Shown one piece after another: positions 41,464 to 53,524 of a DNA stretch of 64,000 nt. Both the position numbers and the translations under genes were made by a program. Positions within the stretch are counted from its first letter, which is position 1, and every line of letters begins with the position of its first letter. Where the stretch lies: NCBI GenBank assembly GCA_964036195.1, contig OZ038453.1, positions 6,525,469 to 6,589,468 of the forward strand. The letters run 5' to 3'. The notes under the pieces were generated by a model. That model was not told the origin of the DNA, did not search any database, and saw nothing but the letters and a program-made list of their open reading frames with translations. The stretch is from Sphaerolaimus hirsutus (Eukaryota > Nematoda > Chromadorea > Monhysterida > Sphaerolaimidae).

Positions 41464-42297
41464 CACCATGGACCGCATTCAATGCATTTTTCTGTAGGAA
41501 ACGCTCCATCATGACGTCATAGTTTAGAAGATAAAATTGTTTCAAAAAACGTTTCAGGAAGAAAAATATTCGTCACATGTACGCGACTCCGCCTTTTTGA
41601 ACGTTTTTCTTTTTTGTGAAAGTGCGTGCAAAAGTAACCTGATCACGCCTTACCGGACTAAAACATAAGTAATTTTGGACGCATACTTGCTGTTCGCAGA
41701 GTATTTGAATAAATAGAAAAATGCTCGATATTTTCCAATATATCGTTGCAGCCTTAGCCATATATTTAGCTGTGCAAAAACATTGAAAACTAATCCATAA
41801 GAAAAATGTCCTGTAAATGCCGTCGCAAATTCCAGTTATATCAACTGCTAAATCGAATAACTTGTCTAAATTTGAGCTATGACAACATAAAAAAACATAT
41901 CCCGCGAAAATACGCTATAGAATAAACTAGAAATTGGCAGTATTACACCAAGAAAGCGACCAAGAAAAAAAGTTGGGAAACTCAGTCGGGAATCCATTTT
42001 GGGAGTGAAAACAGAAATACGATATCGACAACTGAAATTATTATCGATAAATGTCAATTCAAATTATTAATCTTTATTATCCTTATCTTCCCATCTTTTT
42101 TCTGGGAAACTACAAATATAATGCGCAGCGCATAATTTTCCACACATTTCATTTTTTTAAATCTAGAATAAAGAGTACAAAAAATATCAAATCAACTACC
42201 AAATTCACATTTCAACCTAACCTCCCAGCATCAAAGGGGAAAAATAAATACAATAATCCCACATTTTACCTGTGCAAAATAATTTGCAAATTCAATT
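41464..42297. other. Intergenic DNA, nothing recognised
   Basis: AT-rich. No supported exon or repeat boundary. Confidence 0.4.
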
Positions 42298-45131
42298 TTA
42301 CGCAGTAGATTCGCGTTTTATGGAGCCGCGCTGACTTCCCACGCTGTATTTGCCGCGGCCGCCGCGACGGCCGATCTGAAAAATGAAAAAAATGTGAAAT
42401 TGAGATTTGATGATAAAGTAGATTAAGTGGTAAAGTGGAGATAAAAGTGCTGGCTGGACAACTTTATTTATAGGCGAATTATGTTTCTGGGAGGGGGGCT
42501 GCGGGTAGTGTTCAAACTGGATCCCGATCCCGAATCCCGAAGATTTTCGGGATTTTGCGGTTCCGATCCCGATCCCGTAAGTCCAATCCCGTCCCGAAAA
42601 TTTTCAAATCCGAATCCAGATCCCGAAAAGTCAACCCCGTTCGAATTGCGGGTAACCCCCCCCCCCATACTGAACCCCTGCCCCTGATACGAAGAAAAAC
42701 AGATTTAAATTTACAAATAACCACTTTCTGGGATGGATGCTTATTTGGCCAAAAGAAGCGCTTTGAATTTTGGCGGAGATTTTTTTAAACCACGGTTTCG
42801 ATGCCAGCGTTTTCTTAACTGGGTCAAAAAACCAGGGCAAAATCTTCAATACCCCTGCCGCCAAATTGGTTAGCTATCTATATGTTTGGATGGTTTTTAA
42901 GAAACGTCGAGCCAATTCTCACTCGAAATCACTAATGTTCATTCCCCGCTACAGGGCAGGGATGACAAGAAAACGTTGTTCATAAAAAGGGTAGGGGTTT
43001 AGTAAGGGGGGGTTACCCCCCCCCCCAAATCCACCAGCTATATATCTATCCCAGAGGCCCGCTCAGCTATCTATCTATCCCGGAGGCAAAATTTTGGGCT
43101 ACTATCCCCTAACCCCCCCCCCCCCAGATCGGCCAGCTATCTATCTGGAGCGATTTTTGAGAAACTACACCCCAGTTTTCGCTCAAAATCGCTATTTTTC
43201 ATACCTTTATATAGTATTTCACCTCCAAAATCACTAGTTCATGTGTCTAACTGCCTATTTTCAGCGATTTTTAGTACTATATGTCCTTATATACACATTG
43301 TTAGCCATTTTTCACCTACTTTTAGCGATTTTTCTCTTTTTCCTCTCTTCTATGCCTATATTTTGAACCCCCGCGAACCCCCCCCCCAGAAAATTTTTCA
43401 GCTATGTATCCCTCCGGAGGAGCGATTTGCTATCTCTATGAACCCCCGCGGGGGTCCAAATCTACAAAACCCCTGAAAAAGGGTGTATAAAAACGTTTAT
43501 ATAAAAGCCCAGACGCAGGAGTATTCTAGATTTTGACCCTCCGGGGGTTGGATAATAAGCAAATCGCTCCCCCGGAGGGATAGATAACCGAAAAGAATGT
43601 TTGGGGCGTGTTGGAGGATAGCTGAGCGCAAGGACGTATCCAGGGGGGGGGCTGTAAAGTTCCTATACATTTTTCGATGTTTCTTAAAAATTTCTTACCC
43701 ATGCTTTGTATTTTCAGCCGATCGGTCCCTGTAAACAATTGGAAGCTGATCCTTGGAAATGAAATTTTTTTCGCAACATTCGCTGTATATGTATGCATAT
43801 TTACGTACATATAAAGCAGTTCCTGGCGCTGGCACCCATGCCAATAGCGCCATGGCGTGGCGCCTCTGTATGGCGCTAGCGCAAAAACTTAGGAAAAAAT
43901 TTAGGGGGGGAGCTGAGACCCCCCCCCGTTCGCCGGCCCCTGTAAACAAGCAGCCCCCCCCCCCGCTCAAAAATCCTGGATACGTCCCTGGCTGAGCGGC
44001 CTATGAGATAGATAGATAGGGGAGGTGTACGGCAGAGGTTCGGGTCGTTTTGGCAGGCGACATGATGGCCCCAGTTGTTCCTGACCGGAGACTGAAGAAG
44101 TTTTCTCCGGTCAAGTAAACCTGACACTGGCTGACAGTCGCACTGCAAAAAATTGTGCTCGGTTTTCGAACACAGGGCACGTCTCATGCCACCGAGCCAT
44201 CCGAACACTTAACATTGACAGTGTTAAGTGGCGATATATCGATGTCTTTTTTCACCCCGTCAGTGAATTCAGCGAGATTACCCCGCCAACGGCATTATGA
44301 CAATATATGTTGCCCGCGCATGGCATTCGACAATGTACATTGCCCCACTGATGGCATTACACAATGTGCATTGCCCCACTGAATGCCCCCTTTTAATTTC
44401 TTTCAATGAAAAAAAATCTGGGATTCGCTACGTGACACTGGTAAACAGGAGTTCGCACCCCAGTTTGTCATGCCAAACGATTGCGAAAGATTAATTTGAA
44501 ATTTTTTGGGCGATGCCCAAATCAAAAAAAAAAGTTTTGGCAGCCGGCGGTTTTGGGAAAAGATAAATCGAATCTCTGCCGTATCAACCCCGATAGATAG
44601 CTGGGCCAGTTCCGCAAAATGAAAAGCGAGAAAAGAAATGGCAAAGGGTAAGTAAAAGGGCAAAGGCAAAAAGGCAAGAGGAAATGGCAAATCAATTGAG
44701 AAGGAAATTGGCAAAAGCGAAGGGAAATTACTTTTATTTTTTTAATTCGCTTTTGCCAATTCACTTGGCCTTTGCAGTTTTACTTCGCCTTTGCCATTTT
44801 ACTTCTCACTTCTTATTTTGCGGAACTGGCACCTGGGCGATTTAGGGGGGGGGGGATTACCCCCCGCTTTCCTACCCCTTCCATTACGCGACGGCATCCA
44901 CTCTTACATTATGCCGTTTAAAACGTCAAGCCAACATTGGTAGATTTCTAATTGAATAATTAAAAGAAAAAAACCGACCTTCGCAAAAGCTCCCAAATCT
45001 TCACTCTTCTCCAGGCAAAACCAATAAATGCACGTGACGCACGTCACGAACACGATGGAGAAAAACGTGACGAAACAAATCGGCGCGCCGAAATAATCGA
45101 TCAGGTCCACTTCTTGTTTCAGATTGACCAT
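42298..45131 (-). CDS. Two-exon gene for a 76-aa single-pass membrane protein
   Basis: Exon 1 (45131-44979) starts with ATG and codes 51 aa, ending at AAG/GTCGGT. Exon 2 (42375-42298) has a GAAAAATCAG-like acceptor context (minus TTTTTCAG), codes 25 aa and stops with TAA. Both junctions are phase 0. An acceptor 13 nt upstream of the ATG suggests an untranslated first exon. A single hydrophobic helix, APICFVTFFSIVFVTCVTCI, follows a short acidic N-terminus (EVDLIDYFG). The tail is basic and Gly/Arg/Ser-rich (RRGGRGKYSVGSQRGS). Exons are GC-rich like the Hint exons. The 2.6-kb intron contains at least three transposons. Other exons may be missed. Not recognised; a small membrane regulator is possible but unproven. 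Confidence 0.6.
42508..42646. mobile_element. Probable hAT-like mini-element (CCCGATC word)
   Basis: TGCGGGTA flanks both sides (42500-42507, 42647-42654). The body is CCCGATCCCGAATCC words. The ends (GTGTTCAAAC; GTTCGAAT) are poor inverted repeats, so the exact border is uncertain. Confidence 0.6.
42992..43475. mobile_element. hAT-like element (GATAGCTGAGCGG word), inverted copy
   Basis: Ends TAGGGGTTTAGTAAGG and ACAAAACCCCTG with perfect AAAAAGGG duplications (42984-42991, 43476-43483). The core is inverted relative to 39153. Confidence 0.92.
43629..43990. mobile_element. hAT-like element (CAGGGACGTATCCAGG ends)
   Basis: Ends CAAGGACGTATCCAGG and CCTGGATACGTCCCTG with perfect GCTGAGCG duplications (43621-43628, 43991-43998). 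It sits inside another GATAGCTGAGCGG-type element. It contains GCGCCATGGCG words and G/C runs. Confidence 0.93.
44592..44834. repeat. GCCAGTTCCGCAA inverted-repeat element
   Basis: GGCCAGTTCCGCAAAATGAA at the left is mirrored by TTTTGCGGAACTGGCACC at the right. GGCAAAAGCGAAG words lie between. It is in the intron of the 76-aa gene. Relatives are at 45729, 57619 and 60112. Confidence 0.8.
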
Positions 45132-45728
45132 TTTGGATTTTGGGCTGCAAAATTTGAGGAAATGTAAAATATTGGACACATCTACGCAAGGTTTTTTAAT
45201 GAAAAGTAGAAAATCGTCGCAAAATCACGGTCGAGATTTCGATAGATAACACGATAAATATTAAATCTGTTGGAAAAACATTCGAGTTTACCAGAAGGAA
45301 TAATTTTAAATATCGGCCATTCCAGTCAACTCAAATGCATCCAAAGCTGATTTATCAGTTTGCGAAATTCAGACCGTAAACTGAGTGAGACTATTTTTAC
45401 GTCAGTGTCACATTTCATCAAACAACAAAAACGGTCTAGTGACAATCTAGCCAGCAAAAAGAAAGAGAATTTATCTCAGGCCCCGAAAGGAAAGCGGATA
45501 AACGAATGAAATCTTGCGCGTTTTTCACGTGTTTATTCAATTGCTACATTTTTGGCCTTAAGCCAAAACCTCTCCGTTCGGTGTTTTGCTGTCGTAGCAA
45601 CTTCGCTCGTCACTTAATTACCACTTATAACTTTGCTGACTTTTCAGGTCACTTAAATGTGAGACGCACTAGTTTACGGAAAATTGAGGCGAACTGAAAT
45701 ATGACCCCCGTTATGAAAAGTAAGATCG

Positions 45729-45902
45729 GGTGCCAGTTCCGCAAATTGAGAAGTGAGAAGAAAATTGGCAAAAGCGAAGTGAAATTGCAAGTAAATTGGC
45801 AAAAGCGAAGTAAAAAAATAACAATAAAAAGTAATTTCCTTCTCATTTCACTTCGCATTTGCCATTTTTACTTCTCATTTCTCAATTTGCGGAACTGGCC
45901 CC
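45729..45902. repeat. GCCAGTTCCGCAA inverted-repeat element
   Basis: Near-perfect palindrome from GGTGCCAGTTCCGCAAATTG to CAATTTGCGGAACTGGCCCC. About 175 bp. Confidence 0.85.
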
Positions 45903-46780
45903 CGGGAAACTAAAACTAGCCGAAAATTTGTTTAGATGACCAAAAAAGAAAAGAAAAACTCACAATCAGTAAACAAACCTCAGAAAATTGGAAGAAACGT
46001 AGATGGAATTGTTTCAAGCGGGCGGAATCCCAAATCGTCAGCGATTTTATCGATCCTCACCCAAACTTTTTCTTTTCCTCCCAGTAACAGATTAGGGAAA
46101 GATTCTACCAATACTGGAAATGTGCCAAATTGAATATTTACGTGTTGGAACCTTGCCAAAACAAAATTAGTTTATTGGCGTAATGCCAATGACGCAGTGC
46201 GTATACTACAGAAAACCGCAAACAAAGCAACAAACAGTAAAAACACTCAATAACAGCCAAACAGTAGAAAATGTTTGCACAACGGATTTGCGAAAAGACA
46301 CATATTTATGGCATTTTGCATAAAACAAACATTAGCATAACTTGAAGAAGCAATAAAATGAAGTAAAAATACACATTGTACACTAAACCACAAGTCAACC
46401 TTTAGCTAGGCACCCTTCACATCTAAGAAATGATGTGTGAAGCATTGTGAATGAAGGAAACTGGTCAAACTAAATGGCATCCTGTAAAAAATGGCCAGAT
46501 CTAAAAAAAACTAGCTGCTACACCCCCAAATTGCTGACATGTGTTTGGATGTACAAAAAATATCATTTAACATGCCACATTGAGATTGCACTCTGAAAGG
46601 CACAGTTATAAAAAACTTTTTACATTTCATTAAGAGTCAAAAGCATGTATACTCAAATGTGTAAAATGTAAATGATAACATCTACTGTGCATGTTCTGTT
46701 CCACCAGCTGTGGAGAGGGTAATGCATGAAATTTGGGAAGGGGGTGTGTGCCAAGACCGCTGACCTACTACACACCCCTG
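45903..46780. other. Intergenic DNA, nothing recognised
   Basis: No supported exon. AT-rich. Confidence 0.4.
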
Positions 46781-47472
46781 CAGGGACGTATCCAGGATTT
46801 TTGAGCGGGGGGGGGCTGTTTGTTTACGGAGGCCGGTGAACGGGGGGGGGCTCAGCCCCCCCCCCTAAAATTTCACCTACAGAATGGCGGAATGGGGCCG
46901 TGGCGCTGGCACCATAAGTAGGCACCACGCCATGGCGCCATTGGCGTTGGCACCAGCGCCATGGAACGCTGTATATATATATATATATATATATATATGT
47001 AAATACCGTATTTCCTCGATATACCCCCCCCCCCTCGAAATACCCCCCTCAAAATGGGCACTATGTATCTGTGGTCCGGGAAATGCATAACAGACATTCA
47101 AAACACTTACTATGTTACGTTAGAACATTGTTTTACCATCTACATCCTTATATAAGGCTGTAAAAACTTATAAATGGTGGTTATTGTTGCATTTTTCACG
47201 TTTTTCTCTCAAAATTTCCACTCTGCAAAAATAAACCCCCTGGGGGTATTTCGAGGAAATACGGTATACATACAATAACAGCAGAAAGCACACCGTTGAG
47301 TGTATTTGTAACGATTTTAAGGTACATGAGCAAATCTGATGATAATACACATTGTGTGGTGAAAATGCGCGTTTGCGCGCAAATTTTTTTATGCTGACGT
47401 TGAAGAAGTCGCATTTTCCGGTCACTTTCTGGTCTGGCCCCGGGAACGGGACCCCCCCTGGATACAGCCCTG
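46781..47472. mobile_element. hAT-like element (CAGGGACGTATCCAGG ends), with nested MITE
   Basis: Ends CAGGGACGTATCCAGG and CCTGGATACAGCCCTG. Flanks CACCCCTG and CATCCCTG match at 7 of 8. A TACCGTATT MITE lies inside at 47004-47266. Confidence 0.88.
47004..47266. repeat. TACCGTATT-type MITE
   Basis: Begins TACCGTATTTCCTCGATATA and ends TATTTCGAGGAAATACGGTA; 263 bp. The centre matches 16160-16280 inverted. A (TA)n run directly precedes it. Confidence 0.87.
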
Positions 47473-48131
47473 CATCCCTGGGTAGCTTCCAGTGATCCAA
47501 TACTGTGTGGCTATTGAACATCAAATGTTTTTGACACAGATTGAAACACAATAAACTGCATAGAGGTATTTCAGGGAAATATGGCACTTAACTAAACACA
47601 TATAATGGCTTTTTAGTAGACACTGATAGAAAAAATAGAAGCTTTTTCACTGGGCATTCTATATACAAAATTTCATTGGTGGTCATTTTCATTGTTTTTT
47701 AATGGCATTTTGTGTATTAAGTTGTAAAAATTCCCTGTGAATAAGTACCAAAAATGTGCAGTACTACAACCGGCTGAAGTTGTTAATGGTTTTGACAGAT
47801 GCACATCTTTAACAAAAGTTTTTTTAATGTTAAAAATACATAAAGTTGTAAAATTCCCAGTGAATGAGTACTGAAAACATTGGCTGCAGTTTTTAATGGT
47901 TTTGACACATGCAGTTTTACAAAACAGTTGTATTAATGTTAAAAAATACACCAGTCTGCCCCAGACCAATCACAGAAGAAATGGGTGTGTGAAGCATGTG
48001 GAAGCGACCTCTGTGAAGACACTTCCACATGCTTCACCACGAGATTTTTGGTGAAGATGAAGTGTCTTCCACACAATTCGACTAGCTTCATGACACCAAA
48101 AATTTTGTGAGGTGCACTTCCTGATGCCAAC
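47473..48131. other. Intergenic DNA with diffuse CTTCAC/GTGAAG words
   Basis: AAAGTTGTAAAATTCCC blocks recur at 47720 and 47845. GTGAAGCATGTGGAAG words at 47985-48085 are mirrored at 48790-48935, so the element at 48132 sits in an older inverted repeat. Confidence 0.45.
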
Positions 48132-48778
48132 TAGGGATGGCCAAAAAAGGTTTTTTTTCAATGACTGGGTTTTTTGTTCAAAAATAGGGTTTTATTTTAA
48201 AATAAAACCGTCATTTCAAAAGCTCCCAGGATTCAATATATACAGGTAAATCAGACAGGTGAAAGTACTATGTGATGTTATAAATAGCCATAGAACGGCT
48301 GTGGAGTCATGGGATAGCATTATAAGTGGTGATTTCCATCAAACATATCCATTTTACATCAACTTATTATGTATGTCACATTTCGTTGAACGTTCATGAT
48401 TTCAAGTGAAGTTGGGCACAGAAACGTGCTTAAATAAGGTTATAAGAGCAGGCTAACACATTGGCCGTGGTGTTTCACACTGTACAAGTATGTGGGGGCA
48501 CATTGGGTGTACATTATATACTACACTAGCATATTGTCGCTTATTATGACACAATAGCACAAACAAATGGAAGCTTTTACACTAAAAATGCTGCAAAACC
48601 AATAAAAACAACCACAAATAGTAATGTGCATGTGAAATTGCGCACTTGCGTGCAAGAAACAGTGCCTAGTGCTTGGTCCTTAAAAATTTATTTAAGGTTT
48701 TTTTTAGAGCGGTTTTGATGGTTGTGTTTTTTTTTATAAAACGTTTTTTATTTATTAAAAAAACCTTGGCCATCCTTA
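48132..48778. mobile_element. hAT-like element (TTTTAAAAAACG word)
   Basis: Ends TAGGGATGGCCAAAAAAGG and CCTTGGCCATCCTTA. Flanks ATGCCAAC and ATGCCAAA match at 7 of 8. Related to 52841 at the ends and in parts of the middle. Confidence 0.9.
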
Positions 48779-49626
48779 ATGCCAAACAGTGAATACACTT
48801 CACAAACATTTTTGCAGCATAGTGACACATATCTGTGATGTGAAGTGCCTTCACAACAAATTGTGTGTCAGGAAACATGAACAGCTTCATGAAGCATCAG
48901 AAAGTGTTGCTGTGAAGACACTTCACACTTCACAATGCATTACATGCCAACTTTTTGCTGTGAATTTGCAAAAAAATGCACCCCAAACAAAATGGCAGAC
49001 AAAAGTGACAATGGCAGTTCAAATGTTTTTTTTCAAGGCCACAATTCAAAGTCATAATTGAAAAGTGGGATTGAATACAAAATCAACTGAACTGACCGAA
49101 ATTTGAGTAATTTTTCCCTATTGTCACAACTAAAATCGTTTGAACTGACTTTAGAATTACAACTGTGCAGAACTCAAAAGTCTTAAAACTGTCATTGCCA
49201 ATTCTGAGTGTGCAGTGCGCTAATGTGCCCACACTAGTTTTCAATGGTCATTTTTTGGCAATTTTGAAAACTTTATTCAAAACTGGCACTGATGACTTTT
49301 CCATCAAGTTTTCAAAATCAGCAAAAAATAACTGATTTTGAACACTGATGCAAGAGTTTTTCATGAAGCTTTTAAAATAAGCAAAAAACTATTGGAAACT
49401 AGTGTGTATGTATTTAGTATGTACACAATATCAAAAATTGTCTATAAGAAAAATCAAAGTGATCATTAAAAAACACAATCCAATCAAGCATAATACAGAC
49501 TGCACAATCAAGCATAATACAGAAAATCACTGCACAATCAAGCAAAAATGCACTAAAGTTGACAGTGATCTAAGGAACATAATATTCCTGCTTTATATTC
49601 ACATAGCAATATCCAGTGCTCATAAA
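48779..49626. other. Intergenic repeat-derived DNA
   Basis: Contains the mirrored CTTCAC words, a diverged GTCAAGGGCGGTT-type element (about 49060-49210) and a TTTTCAAAACTGG palindrome (49236-49405). No gene. Confidence 0.45.
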
Positions 49627-50550
49627 CAGGGTTGGTTTTATAAAAATCATTTGTATACAAATTGTATAAAAACTTTATAAAAATGTATTTTATTTTCATT
49701 TTATTCTTGTTTCATTTTATTTTATTTTATTTTATTCCAAAATAATAATAAAAAAATAAAATGGACCATTTTACAAAAATTAAATTTTTCCATTACTTTG
49801 CAAAAGTTGCATGCAGTAGCTATTGTTAGCTAGTTGCAAGTGTTAAGTTACAATTATCGATAAGAATGGTTTTCATTTTCAGTAGAAGGATTACTGGAGT
49901 GTGCTGGGCGCATTTGTAAAACATCATGCAAAGTGTCAATTGTCATGACAAATGTAGTAGAGTCAATTGGCATCTCAAATGTCAAGCAAAGTATAATTGT
50001 CATGACAAATGTCATGCAGAGTGTAAATTGTGTATCTGAATCTATGTTTTGGTATCCAAACCTTATGTTTTGGTATCCAAATCTTATGTTTTTGTATCCA
50101 AATGTTCACATAAGATTTGGTTACAAAAACAACAAGATTTGGATACAAAAGATAAGATTTGGATACAATTTGCTCTACAGTTTCCACTTTAATTTATATT
50201 TGTCATGACAATTGACACTTTACCTAACATTTTCATGAAAATTGACACTTTCTATTCCATTTCATGACATTTTGGCACTTTACATGGCTTGGGACTGCCC
50301 CAGCTCCGCGAATGAACAGGATGAACTATAAACAACAGAAAAAAAATTTACAAAAAATACAAATTTTTATACAATTTTTACAAAAATATGAATTTGTATA
50401 CGATTTTACAAAAATTTTACAAAAATTCAAATTTTTATACAATTATTTTTAAATTGAAATTTTCCATTTTATTTTATTTTATTTTATTCTTCAATTTTCC
50501 ATTTTATTTTTATTTTATTTTTATTCTTTTCTGAGATTTTGCCAACCCTG
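49627..50550. mobile_element. hAT-like element (TAAAATAAAA word), composite
   Basis: Ends CAGGGTTGG and CCAACCCTG with perfect CTCATAAA duplications (49619-49626, 50551-50558). Nearly identical to 21767-22796 with a deletion near 49780. Confidence 0.95.
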
Positions 50551-50715
50551 CTCATAAAATAGAGCATGAATTGAGATAAAAACCCCAATAAAATTCAAAT
50601 TTTAGACAGAATAACTGGTACAATCACTGACTATAACAATAAGTCCTTAGTCAATCACTGACATTTCATAAAACACCATTCCAACCCTAATCTCACTGTC
50701 ACTACCTCCCAAACA

Positions 50716-50915
50716 AGTTGGCACAGCGCCAGGGCATAGCAGTCAGCAGCAGTTGGCAAAGCTCCAAAACAGGGAGCTGGGTTAACAGCAGTTGTCACAG
50801 CTACAAAACCAGGAACTGGGTTGACAGCAGTTGGCCCAGTTCCAAAACATGGAACTGGATGCGCAGCAGTTGGCACAGTGCCAAGACACGGCACTGGGCA
50901 CAGCGACACCTCCAC
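50716..50915. repeat. 39-bp tandem repeat
   Basis: Four to five units related to CAGCAGTTGGCACAGCTCCA plus AAACATGGAACTGGGTTGA. As 39 is a multiple of three, open 13-residue repeats appear on both strands. Single related units occur at about 51815 and 52690. Whether it is coding is unknown. Confidence 0.75.
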
Positions 50916-51012
50916 GGCTGGAAAATGGACATTAAATTAACTTATGCAAATAGTAACTCATTTTTCAAATATAAAATATACCCATTATTTTAACGAGAAG
51001 CCATTGGGTTCA

Positions 51013-51247
51013 ATGGCGCACCGCACACTCAAAATTGTCAAGGGTGGTTTGAATGTATTTGCGCAAGGTCGTAATTCAAAGTCAGAACTGAAAAGAGGGG
51101 TGGAATTCAAAATCCTCTAAACAGACCTAATTTCAGTAGTTTTTCAGTCTTGTCGTTAATAAAATCATCCGAACCAACTTTAGAATTATGCCCGTAAATA
51201 AAAAACGTTTGAACCAACATTGCCAATTTTTTGTGCGCGGGGTGCGC
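51013..51247. repeat. GGCGCACCGCACACTCAAAA element
   Basis: GGCGCACCGCACACTCAAAA at the left is mirrored by AATTTTTTGTGCGCGGGGTG plus CGCC at the right. GGCGGTTCGAAC-like and GGAATTCAAA words lie inside. Confidence 0.7.
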
Positions 51248-52355
51248 CAAAGGATTTGGAAGATGGTTTTCAGTCAACCCAAGTTTTCAGAAGGGCTGCA
51301 TGACTGTTTGCAAAGAAATGCCAACTCCAACTATCACTTTAAACTCCCTATACTGAACACTTTACACGCTCCATTCAATATCTGTACGCTGGCAACGTTC
51401 CAACAGGGACTTTAGCAACTCACAATCGTAAAAAATTAAGGTGCATCACACACTGAAATTTTGAGGCATGCTCGCAAACGTTTTTCTGAACGCAGTTAAA
51501 AATGTGGAAATAAGAAAATATTTTTATTAACAGAAACGTGTACAAGGGAAAAAGTTATCGGTTAAGAGCACCAGGAAACATTCAATACGAAAATTCGACC
51601 TTTTGAAGTTACATCCGCTTACGCGTTCAAAAGATGTTCAAACGCGCGACTCAAATGTTCAGTGCATAGTGTGTGCGTCTAAACAATCTAAATAGCCAAG
51701 CATAAAAACTAGGTAAACCTATACCAACGGTTTTTGAGTATGGCGCTCAAAAAAATGACACCAACCATTTGGAGATTCGTGTGCAAACACGTGGCGCCAA
51801 TGGGCGGCGCCAGCACGTGGCAGTTGGCACAGTGCCAAGACACGACGCTGCACCAATCGCTGCTCGCAGCTGTAAAATGTTTGTGGGCGGAGTTTGCTGG
51901 TGATTGGAGGGATATATGCATTTTTTTAAACAACATTAAGGTGCTGTTTAAAAAAAGCGCATTTGCCCAATCGAAAAATCGCGTGTTTTCAAACAATCAG
52001 TTGAAAATGTCCATTATCTAGATGAGAAATTAAAACTAGTGAAAAATGGTCACAAATGATGGACCTTTGGGAAAACATACGACCTTACTACAGTATTTCG
52101 AACACATTTCCATGGGGTAGATAAATGTCCGAAAAATTAGCAAAAGTCATAAAAAAAACACGTAGCAAAGGAACACACCATGTTGCGAGCACGCGAAACA
52201 AACTGATGGCAACAGCGGCCAAAATACATCTGAAAAATGAAGAATGTTCACATTCCGGGGTCAGAAACTCGGAAAGAGGGTGAACGAACCGAGAAAAAAT
52301 GTTTAAAAATGTCAAAGCTCATAAATCAGCTTTAAGGGAATATAAGTTTATCGCA
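51248..52355. other. Intergenic DNA, no gene supported
   Basis: A GC-richer patch at 51780-51870 includes one unit of the 39-bp repeat. No exon with convincing splice sites was found. Confidence 0.4.
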
Positions 52356-52588
52356 ATGGCGCACCGCAATCTCAAAATTGGCAAGGGCGGTTCAAACATT
52401 TTTTTATTTGTGCCCAGGCGGAATTCTAAAGTCGGTTTGGATGATTTTAATTACGACAAGACTGAAAAAAACTACTAAAATTTGGGTCGGTTTAGATGAT
52501 TTTGAATTCCATCTCTTTTTAATTCCGACTTTGCAAAAATCGTTCGAACCACTTTGACAATTTTGAGTGTGCGGTGCGCAATTATGCA
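52356..52588. repeat. GGCGCACCGCACACTCAAAA element
   Basis: GGCGCACCGCAATCTCAAAA at the left and TTTTGAGTGTGCGGTGCGC at the right are inverted copies; AAT follows or precedes both ends. Further diverged copies at about 53525-53828 and 54050-54296. Confidence 0.75.
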
Positions 52589-52840
52589 TTCTGTCATTTG
52601 CACATACTCGCTCCAAATAAAACGAAAACTCGAAAAAAATGAACCCTAATCTCACTACACACATAAGCAGCCACCCACAAACAAGTTGGCGGAGCGCCAA
52701 GTCATAACAGCCAGCGGAAATCGGGACAGCTCCAAAACATGGAACTGGGCACAGCTGTAATATTGAAGGTTATTACTGCGAGAGCAGGACACTAGCATTA
52801 AGTTAGACATAGGGAAAACCAGGGTAACTGGAGTTTTGAC

Positions 52841-53510
52841 TAGGGTTGGCCGATGTTTTTTTAAAACGTTTTTTATTTAAAAAAAACGTTTGTTTTTTTT
52901 AAAAACATGACGTCCGAAATAATGTTTTTTTTTTAAACATCGACCGAAATTTTTAGTACTAAGCACTAGGTATTTTGCAAAATTTTTGCGCGCAAGCGCG
53001 CAATTTCACACACAAATTGACATTGGTGGTAGTTTTCATTGGTTTTGTGGCATTTTTAGTATCAAAGTATCCATTTATATATGCTACCATGGGTTAATAA
53101 GCTGTCATATGTCGGTGTAGTATATAATATTGAGGTAATGTGCTTCCATGTACCTCCACAGTGTGTAACTTCACTCCCAAAGTAACAACCTCCTTTTATA
53201 ACCTTGTTTCATCACTATTCCGTGCCAAACTTTACCTGAAGTCACGAACATTCGACTATAATGCAATATATGAACGTATCGACAAAAAAATGGATATTTT
53301 TGACACAAATCACCACTTATAATGCTATCCCAAGGCTCAACAGCCATTATATGGTCATATATAACATCACAGAGTATTGCCACTGTCTGATATACCTATA
53401 TATGTTGACACAAGGTCATATCTGGGAGCTTTTAAAAAAAACGTTTTTTATTTAAAAAAAACATTGTTTAACATCGAGTTAAAAAAAACGTTGTTTTTTT
53501 TCCAACCCTA
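52841..53510. mobile_element. hAT-like element (TTTTAAAAAACG word)
   Basis: Ends TAGGGTTGGCCGATG and TTTTTTTCCAACCCTA with perfect GTTTTGAC duplications (52833-52840, 53511-53518). Confidence 0.95.
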
Positions 53511-53524
53511 GTTTTGACCCTATG

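Noticed and set aside
44155..44210. Possible tRNA-like gene (A-box and B-box-like words, 7-bp stem)
   Set aside because: Only 41 nt separate the stem ends and there is no anticodon arm; it is a simple hairpin.
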